Made by a program: the position numbers and the translations under genes. Of a stretch of DNA of 64,000 nucleotides, positions 43,957-51,380 are shown piece by piece. Source of the DNA: Candidatus Dechloromonas phosphorivorans (GTDB lineage Bacteria > Pseudomonadota > Gammaproteobacteria > Burkholderiales > Rhodocyclaceae); the NCBI GenBank assembly GCA_016714975.1, contig JADKBR010000015.1, forward strand, positions 62,001-126,000, in the 5' to 3' direction. The notes beneath the pieces are model-generated. The model was not told the DNA's origin and ran no database searches. It worked only from the letters and a program-made list of their open reading frames with translations. How positions within the stretch are numbered: position 1 is the first letter of the stretch; each line of letters starts with the position of its first letter.

Positions 43957-44163
43957 ATGATTGCTTTTCACGTAAATGACATGACTTGCGGCCACTGCGC
44001 TGGTCTCATCAACAAAGCATTGAAAGCCATTGACGACGAGTCCAAGGTCACAGTTGACCTTGAGCGCCGCTTGGTTTCAGTCGTTTCGACTCAATCCACT
44101 AGCGAAGACATCCGAGATGCAATCGCGGAAGCGGGATATACGCCAACACCCGTCGAGGCGTAG
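43957..44163 (+). CDS. copZ: Copper chaperone CopZ
   Basis: 68 residues, a single heavy-metal-associated domain with MTCGHCAGLINKALK near the start and the usual ferredoxin-like pattern ending AGYTPTPVEA. The motif is CxxC in MTCGHC. It binds Cu(I) in the cytoplasm and hands it to CopA. AAGGAG stands ten bases upstream. Divergent from copA under its own CueR operator. Confidence 0.9.
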   Translation: MIAFHVNDMTCGHCAGLINKALKAIDDESKVTVDLERRLVSVVSTQSTSEDIRDAIAEAGYTPTPVEA

Positions 44164-44593
44164 TTCCTAAATATTTCGACTGGCACGGCGTATTCGTCGG
44201 TTACGCCGGCCAGAGTGGAAGGCTTCTAGTAGGAGCTGCAGAGCAGCCTAATGCTAGATTCACTTCGCGGCCGCGGTAAAGTCCGAGAGTGGCTCAAGCA
44301 GGTTTTCCATTCGCTTTCCACGTTAAGTGGCAGGCAACGTCGACAAAGGAAATGCATCTCAGATTTGTCGAAGGCTGGTTTAGTCCTAACTTCAGACGTT
44401 CCCGCTATTACCTACGAGTGACAGCAATGGGCACGAAGCGGGCTTAGTTCGTCATCTTTGGCCAGGCTTCGGAATGGCCGTCAGCACAACTACGGAATAC
44501 ATAATACATATTTGTTAGGATGGCCAGAATGGCCGTTTTTATGGGCCACTCACTCACTCACCTAAACAACTATGTGAAAAAGGGCTGATTAAA
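44164..44593. other. Non-coding right end of the GMT-like element
   Basis: About 430 bp without a convincing gene. Near 44520-44550 a GGATGGCCAGAATGGCC repeat is followed by a T-run and CACTCACTCACTCACC. The outermost bases (read inward TTTAATCAGCCC) pair imperfectly with the left end. A recombinase attachment site is expected here. Confidence 0.55.
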
Positions 44594-44598
44594 GCCGT
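44594..44598. repeat. 5-bp direct repeat at right end of the GMT-like element
   Basis: GCCGT, the partner of 32475-32479, in codons 40-41 of umuC. Confidence 0.75.
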
Positions 44599-44716
44599 CG
44601 TTATTTGAGAGGACCACGACCGGACGGGTCTTGAGCCTGGGGTCAAATAGCTTCTCGCAGCTGGCGTAAAAGTTGTTGCAATCAACTAGGGCAAATACGG
44701 GACGGTCAGGGCTCAC
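44594..44716 (-). pseudogene. umuC: umuC, first 41 codons, interrupted
   Basis: Starts at GTG 44716, four bases after the umuD stop. It encodes the palm start of a Y-family polymerase, PVFALVDCNNFYASCEKLF with the metal-binding Asp12, up to VVVLSNNDG. The frame then runs seven codons into the mobile element (FNQPFFT) and stops. The rest of the gene is at 31299-32474. Precise excision would restore the whole polymerase of about 432 residues. Confidence 0.88.
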
Positions 44717-44720
44717 AGCG

Positions 44721-45173
44721 TTAGGTGACGAACCGTTTGAATTTGCCGACGACGACACCCCACACCTCGAGCTCCATGCCCTCGTGAATCTCAAGGGCCG
44801 GGTAGCTCGGATTTTCGGCGATGAGCGCCACCCGACCGGCACGCCGGTAGAGGCGCTTCACCAGTCGCTCGCCATTGACGAAGGCCACCACGACCAGGCC
44901 GTGCCGTGGCCGGATGCTTTTATCCACGACCAGGATGTCGCCATCGAATATCTCGGCCCCCTGCATCGAGTCGCCCTCAACCGGAAAGAAGAACGTCGAC
45001 ACCGGATTACGAACCAGGTAGTCATTGATGTCGAGGCGTTTATCCTCGTAGTCGGCGGCTGGCGACGGGAATCCAGCTGAGATCTTTACGGTGTCGAGCG
45101 GCAATGCAAGCCGTGGTGCATGAGGCATTGGAACGACGATACCCGGCCCGAACAGGGCAGCGGACTCAAGCAT
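44721..45173 (-). CDS. umuD: SOS mutagenesis protein UmuD
   Basis: 150 residues from ATG 45173, which overlaps the stop of the upstream small gene (ATGCTTGA). A longer version would overlap that gene by 47 bp. The self-cleavage site is in KISAGFPSPA (Ala-Gly). The S24 catalytic Ser is in FPVEGDSMQGAEIFDGD and the Lys in ERLVKRLYRRAG. RecA-stimulated cleavage gives UmuD', the accessory subunit of polymerase V. Its partner umuC is interrupted, so UmuD alone may only modulate other polymerases. Confidence 0.92.
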   Translation of the reverse strand: MLESAALFGPGIVVPMPHAPRLALPLDTVKISAGFPSPAADYEDKRLDINDYLVRNPVSTFFFPVEGDSMQGAEIFDGDILVVDKSIRPRHGLVVVAFVNGERLVKRLYRRAGRVALIAENPSYPALEIHEGMELEVWGVVVGKFKRFVT

Positions 45174-45342
45174 GCGCTGGCGCCTCTTCTGGGTGCTGGA
45201 TGAGATGCTCATCGACCGGCTCAGTCAATAAAACCATTGAGCACTCTGGGCAGACCATGCTCAGGTGCCCGTCGATAGTGGCTTGCTCAAGCTCGGCGCG
45301 GGAAAGCGGGCTGTGGCAGCTAGGGCAGACGATGCGAATCAT
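45166..45342 (-). CDS. 58-residue zinc-ribbon protein heading the umuDC operon
   Basis: ATG 45342 has GGAGCC upstream. The protein starts MIRIVCPSCHSPLSRAELEQ and contains a second VCPECSMVLL. The two CPxC knuckles about 24 residues apart form a likely zinc ribbon. It is the first gene after the LexA box and its last codons overlap the umuD start, so it is SOS-controlled and coupled. I do not know this gene from umuDC operons. It might be a nucleic-acid-binding or polymerase accessory protein. Confidence 0.65.
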   Translation of the reverse strand: MIRIVCPSCHSPLSRAELEQATIDGHLSMVCPECSMVLLTEPVDEHLIQHPEEAPAHA

Positions 45343-45364
45343 GGCGGGCTCCTTTTGTTCAATA

Positions 45365-45380
45365 CTGTAGTTTTATACAG
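45365..45380 (-). promoter_or_regulatory. LexA (SOS) box of the umuDC operon
   Basis: CTGTAGTTTTATACAG fits CTGT-N8-ACAG exactly and lies 22 bp upstream of the first gene of the operon. A divergent broken SRAP gene lies on the other side and may once have shared it. Confidence 0.88.
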
Positions 45381-45447
45381 TCTTGGGCTAGAGGCAATAC
45401 TGTATGCAACAGGCATCGTTGGCAGCCGCTAAACAAACAGATACACG

Positions 45448-45627
45448 ATGCTGACTATCAATGCCGATGACCACCCGTTCATGCGGCAGTACCACAAGCC
45501 TGAGGACGAGAAGAGGATGGTAGTCATCCTCAACGAGAATGACTAAGACGCCTGGCTGCAAGCACGGGCGGCCGACAGCCGGGACTTCCTTCGCCAGTTC
45601 CCAGCCGACAATCTGGACGGCCAATAG
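45448..45627 (+). pseudogene. SRAP/YedK-type (HMCES) gene remnant
   Basis: MLTINADDHPFMRQYHKPED then EKRMVVILNEND, a TAA stop, and in the same frame DAWLQARAADSRDFLRQFPA. This matches the C-terminal part of SOS-response-associated peptidases that bind abasic DNA. The TAA replaces a likely TAC (Tyr in NDYDAWL). The catalytic N-terminal Cys part is absent. Confidence 0.7.
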
Positions 45628-45743
45628 CCTCAGCAGTCATTGCTTTGAACTACAAGGCTTTTACCCCGGCACGCGTCCATCCATTGCATGTTGATTTCAG
45701 CGTTCGCCCCGGCCACCACTTCTCTGGCCCGCGGAGGCACGCC

Positions 45744-46823
45744 TTAGGACACGATTTTCAGTACCGGCCTCTTGTCGCCCGGCATGGGTGGTGGCGGTGG
45801 CTGAGTGACCAGCTCGCCCACCAATGACTCGATCTCATCCAGCGGTATGTGCAACTCAGCCGCGATGCGGTCCCTGGTAATGCCGTCCTTCCAGAGTTCG
45901 TCAAAGACCATGCGCCAGAGTGTGGACTTCTCACGCGCAAGACCTTGAGGTTCGGTTGTTCGATATCCCAAGTGGCTCATCTGCTTGCACAGCTCGCGGT
46001 AGTGCCAGTCCGAGATCAGACCGGCGTCGAACGCCGTGCGTGCCAGAGCCGACACCGAGACGCCCCACCGCTTTTTGGCTGATACCAGCCGAGCCAGGGA
46101 GTTGACCCGGCCCATGTGACTAATCAGGTCACCCCGGTTGATCAGGAACGCCGAGGCGAACATATCGGCCTCGCGCTCGATATCCCGACCACCACTTGTC
46201 ATGCCGTGGATGTGCAGGACCAGGTGGGCCAGTTCGTGGGCCGCATCAAAACGGCTGCGCTCCGCTGATTTGAAGGTGTTCAAGAAGATGTAGGGGGTGT
46301 TACCTCGCCAGCAGGAAAATGCATCGACATGCTTGTGCTGCTCGGCCAACGAGAAGACCCGGACCCCCTTGGACTCCAGCAGCTTAATCATGTGCTCGAT
46401 CGGCTTGGTTCCCATGCCCCAATGGCTGCGCAGAGCCTCGGCAGCCGCAATGGGATCTTCGTCACGCAGGTCAAGCAGCTGCGCTGCGGGAAGCTCGAAT
46501 CTCTCGGCCACCCAACCATGCAACTCAAACGCCAGATCGCCTGCTGCCAGAGCCGCGTCGCGCTGGCGAGCCGTGAGCGACGACAAGCTACGAAAGCTCA
46601 CTGCCTCGGCACCAAGCGCTTCGCTGTCGCTGAGATAGAAGAATTCCGTCGGATAATTCAAGGCGTGGGCCAGCGCACGCACGGTATCACTGCCCGGTTC
46701 TGGGGTATCGCCTGCCTCTAAGCGCGTGAGCGTCAGAGCCGTCAGGTGTGCCTTCTCTGCCAGTTCCTTCTTTGTGAGCTGTCTGCGCTTTCGAGCTAGC
46801 GTAAGCCTGCTCCCGTTAAACAT
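45744..46823 (-). CDS. XRE regulator fused to ImmA/IrrE-type metalloprotease
   Basis: 359 residues. The XRE helix-turn-helix is at residues 6-60 (LTLARKRRQLTKKELAEKAH; LEAGDTPEPGSDTVRALAHA). The protease domain has the zinc motif FDAAHELAHLVLHIHG (HExxH). Such proteins cleave a repressor or act as stress sensors, as ImmA does for ImmR. The C-terminal part (ITRDRIAAELHIPLDEIESL) may be another small DNA- or protein-binding unit. The gene follows a partner of unknown function by 27 bp on the same strand. Confidence 0.85.
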   Translation of the reverse strand: MFNGSRLTLARKRRQLTKKELAEKAHLTALTLTRLEAGDTPEPGSDTVRALAHALNYPTEFFYLSDSEALGAEAVSFRSLSSLTARQRDAALAAGDLAFELHGWVAERFELPAAQLLDLRDEDPIAAAEALRSHWGMGTKPIEHMIKLLESKGVRVFSLAEQHKHVDAFSCWRGNTPYIFLNTFKSAERSRFDAAHELAHLVLHIHGMTSGGRDIEREADMFASAFLINRGDLISHMGRVNSLARLVSAKKRWGVSVSALARTAFDAGLISDWHYRELCKQMSHLGYRTTEPQGLAREKSTLWRMVFDELWKDGITRDRIAAELHIPLDEIESLVGELVTQPPPPPMPGDKRPVLKIVS

Positions 46824-46850
46824 ACGCTGCTTCGTTCTTCATCTTCATCT

Positions 46851-47492
46851 TCACTTCTTTGCTATTCGCACCTCATGCTCCACGGGACCGCTGCCATCGT
46901 CGGGCTGACCGATGTTGCCGGGCGTGGGTTCCAGATCCTCGTCAACGACCCAGATACGTTTGCTGAAGCCCTCGAACTGGTTGCCCTCGAAGGCTTCAGG
47001 GCAAGAGACCTCGGCCCGCAACCTCTTGGAATCCGCGCTCACGCAGACAGCCCACACGGTCGGCGCGCAGCCAATAGCGTCCACTGCCTCCGGGGCGTCT
47101 CGATCGAAGAGCTCGGCCTGGCCGTTCTGGATAAGCTTGCGCGACCCAGCCCCCTTCCCCGAGATAGCCTGAGGGTTCTGTTCTGTGCAGGCGATGTCGA
47201 CGTTCTGAAAGCAGATCTGGATCCCGAGCTTGTCGTTGACGGTCGCCTCCACGTTGCCGGTGCGGCTTAGCCGCCAGCCCAGAGGCAAAAGATCCATGCG
47301 GATAGCCCGGACGCCATTGATATAGGCCAGAGTGCCCGGCGTGCTCGAAGGGTCGATCTCTAGAGCTTCGGCCTTGGCTGCCGCAGCTTTCCGAGCTATG
47401 GACGTGACAATATCCACCGTCAGCCCGAGCGAGTGTAGCTCCTGATGGACCGAAAAATCTTCATTGATGACAATGGGTGTTTGCTGAAACAT
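46851..47492 (-). CDS. Unknown partner of the XRE-ImmA protein
   Basis: 213 residues from ATG 47492. The protein has an N-terminal helical part (VDIVTSIARKAAAAKAEALE), a beta-rich middle (RAIRMDLLPLGWRLSRTGNV) and an acidic tail rich in Gly and Pro. It has no signal peptide or membrane helix. It is first in a two-gene operon with the XRE-ImmA gene, so it could be the protease substrate, an antitoxin or a toxin. No family is recognised. Confidence 0.65.
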   Translation of the reverse strand: MFQQTPIVINEDFSVHQELHSLGLTVDIVTSIARKAAAAKAEALEIDPSSTPGTLAYINGVRAIRMDLLPLGWRLSRTGNVEATVNDKLGIQICFQNVDIACTEQNPQAISGKGAGSRKLIQNGQAELFDRDAPEAVDAIGCAPTVWAVCVSADSKRLRAEVSCPEAFEGNQFEGFSKRIWVVDEDLEPTPGNIGQPDDGSGPVEHEVRIAKK

Positions 47493-48075
47493 AAATTTAG
47501 AATGTTGATTTTTAAGACCTGCATTGTAGGCGGAAAAAATCAACACGTGTGAAATTTTATTTAAGATTTCTCAGCGGCGTGCTCTGGCCGCCATCGAAGA
47601 GTGTGAACGGCATCGATGAGGGGGCATTCGACCGCATTCCAAAAGTCTTAGAGGCAGCAATGGCCGGGAGTGAATTCGTGAGATCGCGGCGCGACTGTTC
47701 AACGCGATTCTTGGCTGAGCGGCAGGTCAGCAATGAATCGGTTACCCGCCGCTCGGTCGAAATCTGCCTCAAACGTCATCTTCCTGATCTAACGAACTCA
47801 CCCAAGGAGTCGTACGGGAAAAAAAGCTTTGCATAAGGCAGAGGTGCCGTCGCCAGACCCGCCTTGTCAAAGGTCCTTTGGGTAATGCACAGTTGCCAAT
47901 CAATCCGATCCTATGTGTCATGCAATGGGGAATGTTTCTAGCGGCATATTTCCGCTAATATCGAAATCCCCCTCTCAAGTCCGCCATTCCCACGAGACAC
48001 CACAACCTCGGCTGCCTATCCTCCAGTCATGTGCTCGCAAGGGCAATACGCCGCCACAGAACTGGGGAAAGCCGC
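47493..48075. other. 580-bp intergenic region before the conjugation locus
   Basis: Divergent genes leave this AT-richer stretch. A frame at 47549-47836 has a poor start and no recognisable protein, and is not accepted. Near 47925-47965 there is an AT-rich stretch (TTTCTAGCGGCATATTTCCG) that could hold promoters. No oriT could be identified by eye. Confidence 0.45.
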
Positions 48076-48573
48076 ATGTTAACCGCCACATCAGCGACTC
48101 GTCAGCATCACCTCTCACCTCCATCGGAGGAGGGTAAAGCTCACCATGTCATCGAGACTCGCCTGTGGCTCGAGGAGCACGACTGGCTTTACCGCCTGCT
48201 GCGTAGCGAAGACAACGTTTCGCCAACCTTCCGCTTTCCCGATCTTATCAGCGCCAGCGTCTCGCTGGTCTTCACGCATCAGGACGCCCCCTGTCGCATT
48301 TTCCGGTATCTCGGGACCGAACTTGTTCTTCGCTCGCCCGAAACACCGCGCCGCCGCGAATCGATGTGGCGGCACCAGTACCAGTTGCTGTTGGACCTGC
48401 AACGTTCTCCCGCTAACCGGCACCCCAACCCCAAGTTCCAACTCGACCAATTGACCACGGCCTGCGTCGCCCTGTGCCGGGCAGAGGATGGCTCGGGCGC
48501 AGGCATCCTGCGGCAGGCCCGCCGCAACATGGCCGAACGTTCCCTTCCCGGGGGAGATGCGCCGCCCGGCTGA
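48076..48573 (+). CDS. Hypothetical protein at the start of the conjugation locus
   Basis: 165 residues from ATG 48076. The middle is hydrophilic, rich in Arg and aromatic residues (ETRLWLEEHDWLYRLLRSED; RRESMWRHQYQLLLDLQRSP) and has no signal or membrane segment. Proteins of this kind occur upstream of MPF_F genes on betaproteobacterial elements and may regulate them. I do not recognise the family. Confidence 0.55.
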   Translation: MLTATSATRQHHLSPPSEEGKAHHVIETRLWLEEHDWLYRLLRSEDNVSPTFRFPDLISASVSLVFTHQDAPCRIFRYLGTELVLRSPETPRRRESMWRHQYQLLLDLQRSPANRHPNPKFQLDQLTTACVALCRAEDGSGAGILRQARRNMAERSLPGGDAPPG

Positions 48574-48755
48574 GGCTTACGACGCCCCCTGACTGGCATG
48601 CACCCGCTTCTGACCCGCTCGCTCACCGTCACCCTGCCTGGCTAACGCCAGACCGACCCGAACCCGACCCTGACCGTCCGCGCAGCGCCGACGGCCCAGA
48701 CCCTCGCTGCCCGCCTACCCGGCGGGTCGTTCCGGTTTCGTTGGAGAGGTGACTC

Positions 48756-49307
48756 ATGCGTCTGCCGCTGTACTTTGCTGGTCTGGCTGCCCTGGCCGTC
48801 CTGGCGACCGCGCCCACCTGGGCGTGGGCCTGCTGGGAGGAAGCCGCCCAGCGCTACGGCATCTCGGCCGACCTACTCTATGCCATCGCCCGGGTCGAAT
48901 CGAATCTGAATCCGAAGGCCGTCAACCGCTCGCACCTCCAGCGCACCGGGTCCTACGACATCGGTCTCATGCAGATCAACAGCGGCCATCTTTCAGCCCT
49001 GGCACGCCACGGCATCCATGAAAACGATCTCTTCGAGCCATGCACCAACATCCAGGTCGGCGCCTGGTTGCTGTCCGACCTGTTCTCTCGGCAGGGCGCG
49101 ACGTGGGATACGGTCGGTGCCTACAATGCGGCCTGCTCTCAGTTCAAGGGCCAAGCGTGCACCAAGGCTCGAGCCCAATACGCCTGGCGTGTGTATCGCC
49201 AGTTGCCCACCCAACATAGCGGCCAACTCGCCGGAATAACAAAGAGGGGCAAACAGACGCCCCAAGGCGAAACATTCGCCCTAATGTCGGTAAGGGTGGC
49301 GCAATGA
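48756..49307 (+). CDS. Conjugation-associated lytic transglycosylase
   Basis: 183 residues with a signal peptide (FAGLAALAVLATAPTWAWA). The SLT domain shows the catalytic Glu in AIARVESNLNPKAVN, the GSYDIGLMQINSGHL block and VGAYNAACSQF. These enzymes open peptidoglycan for the T4SS, as VirB1 or P19 of F. It overlaps the next gene by four bases and heads the transfer operon. Confidence 0.88.
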   Translation: MRLPLYFAGLAALAVLATAPTWAWACWEEAAQRYGISADLLYAIARVESNLNPKAVNRSHLQRTGSYDIGLMQINSGHLSALARHGIHENDLFEPCTNIQVGAWLLSDLFSRQGATWDTVGAYNAACSQFKGQACTKARAQYAWRVYRQLPTQHSGQLAGITKRGKQTPQGETFALMSVRVAQ

Positions 49308-49981
49308 AGGCCACCTATCTGAACTACCGCAGGCTCGGCCTCATTGGCTGCTGCACCCTCATGGCTGCATCGTGTAGCCTGTTCCATAGCGCGGCGCCAC
49401 AGGATCACCCGAAGAGCACGGGTGCCGTCGTCCCCGGGCAACTGGCTCAACTCGATTTCGGCCGCCAAGCAGCATTCGGTCACTGCGTACCGCCAGCCTG
49501 CCCGACCCGCACACCCAAAACCCTCGCAAAGGATTCCTCAGTTCGGACCGTCGACCGCGCAGCACCCTCCTCCCCGGCCCAGTCCATCCCCTCTGAACCA
49601 CTCACCCCGCCCACATCACCAAAGATCGACACTTCGCGGACGATCATTGTCCAGTTTGGCCTCGGCAGCGCAAAGCTAGGCCCCGCTGCTCGTTCCAGCC
49701 TGAATGGGGCAATGAGCGCCCTGCTCTCGGCGCACCAGATCACGATCATCGGCCGTACGGACAACACCGGGCCGCTGGCCTTCAATGAATCACTGGCCCT
49801 CGCCCGCGCTCTGGCAGTTCGTGACCACCTGCTCAGCACCCACCCGAGGCTGACACCCACGCTGAGCGTCAAGGCTCGCGGCGCCTGCTGTTTCATCTCC
49901 GCGAACGACACCCTGGCCGGCCGTACGCAGAACCGGCGGGTCGAGTTGGTCTTTGATCTGCGTGACAAGGAACGGCAGTGA
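49304..49981 (+). CDS. OmpA-family lipoprotein of the transfer region
   Basis: 225 residues. A lipobox-like signal (LIGCCTLMAASCSLFHSA) precedes a Pro-rich linker and a C-terminal OmpA domain with IIVQFGLGSAKLGPAARSSL, TIIGRTDNTGPLAFNESLAL and AGRTQNRRVELVF. It should sit in the outer membrane and bind peptidoglycan, perhaps anchoring the pilus apparatus, as in other MPF_F loci that carry OmpA-like genes. Confidence 0.82.
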   Translation: MKATYLNYRRLGLIGCCTLMAASCSLFHSAAPQDHPKSTGAVVPGQLAQLDFGRQAAFGHCVPPACPTRTPKTLAKDSSVRTVDRAAPSSPAQSIPSEPLTPPTSPKIDTSRTIIVQFGLGSAKLGPAARSSLNGAMSALLSAHQITIIGRTDNTGPLAFNESLALARALAVRDHLLSTHPRLTPTLSVKARGACCFISANDTLAGRTQNRRVELVFDLRDKERQ

Positions 49982-50115
49982 CATCGTGGCTTCCGCCGGC
50001 TGACCTTCATATCCATTACCCGCCGAGCGCATGCGCTCTCACCCGCCGGCATATCTATGCGCCTACCTGCCTTCCTACCCCCACTCGTCATCCAATTTTT
50101 TGTTCGGAGGTTCTC

Positions 50116-50466
50116 ATGAACGCTACAGCCCCTGTTTCTTTCCCTCACCTTTCTACCCGTAAGCCGATGAACGTTACCGCGCTGCTGGCGATGATCGTCC
50201 TTGGTCTCGGCGCCACCTTTCCCGGTTACGCCTTGGACCTGGTGGCCTTCACCGGCATCACCGGGCCGCTCACTTCAGCCCTGACCCAGATCGCCGCGCT
50301 CGGCCCGGGGATAAAGGCCCTGGTCGGTTTCGTCGGCTTCGTCGTCGCCCTCATCTCGCTATCGGCTCTGCGCAATTTCGGCCCGGTCTTGTTCTACATC
50401 GGGCTCGCCATCTTTGCCGCCGTGGGTCTGGTGATCGCCGGCGCGATCATGGGCGCGGTGATCTGA
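50116..50466 (+). CDS. Conjugative pilin, TraA/TrbC-like
   Basis: 116 residues from ATG 50116, with GGAGG ten bases upstream. A long leader with hydrophobic segment (VTALLAMIVLGLGATFPGYA) is followed by two membrane helices (KALVGFVGFVVALISLSAL; VLFYIGLAIFAAVGLVIAGA), the layout of conjugative pilins. The cleavage site is probably after PGYA. It precedes traL, as pilin genes do in F-like loci. An S26 peptidase encoded downstream could process it. Confidence 0.75.
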   Translation: MNATAPVSFPHLSTRKPMNVTALLAMIVLGLGATFPGYALDLVAFTGITGPLTSALTQIAALGPGIKALVGFVGFVVALISLSALRNFGPVLFYIGLAIFAAVGLVIAGAIMGAVI

Positions 50467-50496
50467 AACGCTGGCATCGACACCCAGGAGTCCGAC

Positions 50497-50796
50497 ATGC
50501 AAGCCGACACCTATATCCCGCGGCGTCTCGATGACCAATGGAAGATCGGCTTCTGGGATGTCGATGTCGCCGCGCCGATCCTGTTCATGTTCTTCGTCGG
50601 CTATATGTCCGGCAGCAAGACCTCGTTCGCCGTCTGCATGGCGGCGGGCATCTTCGTCTCGCGCTGGATCTCGCGCATCAAGGCGGACAAGCATCCGGCC
50701 TTCGCCATCCACTGGCTGTACTGGCACCTGCCGGCCAGTCCGCTGACCACGATGCGCGCCACGCCGCCATCGCACATCCGCCGCATGGTCGGCTGA
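50497..50796 (+). CDS. traL: Type-F conjugation protein TraL
   Basis: 99 residues. The typical TraL start (YIPRRLDDQWKIGFWDVDVA) is followed by a membrane segment (PILFMFFVGYMSGSKTSFAV) and a second one, and ends with the usual SHIRRMVG. It is an inner-membrane pilus-assembly protein of VirB3 type. traE follows after 16 bp. Confidence 0.9.
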   Translation: MQADTYIPRRLDDQWKIGFWDVDVAAPILFMFFVGYMSGSKTSFAVCMAAGIFVSRWISRIKADKHPAFAIHWLYWHLPASPLTTMRATPPSHIRRMVG

Positions 50797-50812
50797 GCCA
50801 AGGAGAAAACCC

Positions 50813-51380
50813 ATGGACTTCGAACGACTCAACGGCGACATCAAAGAAATGCGCCGCCGCAACCGCGGACTCGGTCTCGCCGTCGGCGTTCTGGCCGCCG
50901 GTCAGATCCTCGCCCTGCTGGTCATCCTCAACCTGCTCGGCACGGTGCGCACTGTCGTCGTGCCGCCCTCGATCGACAAGACCTTCTGGGTCACCCGCGA
51001 CAAGGCGAGCAGCGAATACCTTGAGCAGATGGGCAGTTTCATCGCCTTGGCTGGTGCTCGACGTGACGCCGGCCTCGATCGACTGGAAGAAGGAAATTCT
51101 GCTCGGCTATGTCGAACCAGAGCAGTACGGCCCGCTGAAGACCCGACAGGAAGTAGAAGCCGAACGCCTGAAGCGCATCAACGCCGCCACCGTCTTCGCA
51201 CCCCAGCAACTGGTTCCCAGTGAAGAGGCACAGAGCGTCGTCATTCGCGGCCGCCTGCGCACCCTGGTCAATGGCTTCGAGACGGCCAACGATCTCAAGG
51301 CATATCGGGTCGAGTTCAGCTATGCCGGCGCACGCATGCATCTGAAAAGTTTCAAGGAGGTAGCCAATGTCGGCAACTGA
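50813..51380 (+). pseudogene. traE: Type-F conjugation protein TraE, one-base frameshift
   Basis: N-terminal membrane-anchor part (RNRGLGLAVGVLAAGQILAL) reads to SFIAL in one frame. From about 51047 the protein goes on in the next frame (LVLDVTPASIDWKKEILLGY) to the stop at 51380. One extra T or C near GCCTTGG explains it: SFIA-WLVLDVTP. Repaired length is about 188 residues, normal for TraE, a VirB5/VirB8-like pilus-assembly factor. The rest is well conserved, so sequencing error is likely. Confidence 0.82.

Larger units (their letters stand above)
32480..44593 (+). mobile_element. 12.1-kb GMT-type mobile element with copper-resistance cargo, in umuC
   Basis: Limits are set by the umuC break on both sides. 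Contents in order: gmtY, gmtZ, gmtX, a small coiled-coil gene, a RecD2-like helicase gene (all plus strand, mostly overlapping), then copA-cueR (minus) and copZ (plus). The two ends form an imperfect inverted repeat: left TTTATGACCCCCATTTT, right read inward TTTAATCAGCCCTTTTT, both followed by CACATA. The trio identifies it as a Gamma-Mobile-Trio-like island. The family was described in gammaproteobacteria as carriers of defence and resistance genes. Confidence 0.75.

Noticed and set aside
47549..47836. A 95-residue frame in the gap before the transfer locus
   Set aside because: GTG-type start without ribosome site, odd composition and no recognisable protein.
47493..48075. An oriT for the conjugative element
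   Set aside because: The gap is the right place for one, but no nic-like sequence or relaxase gene is visible in the window.
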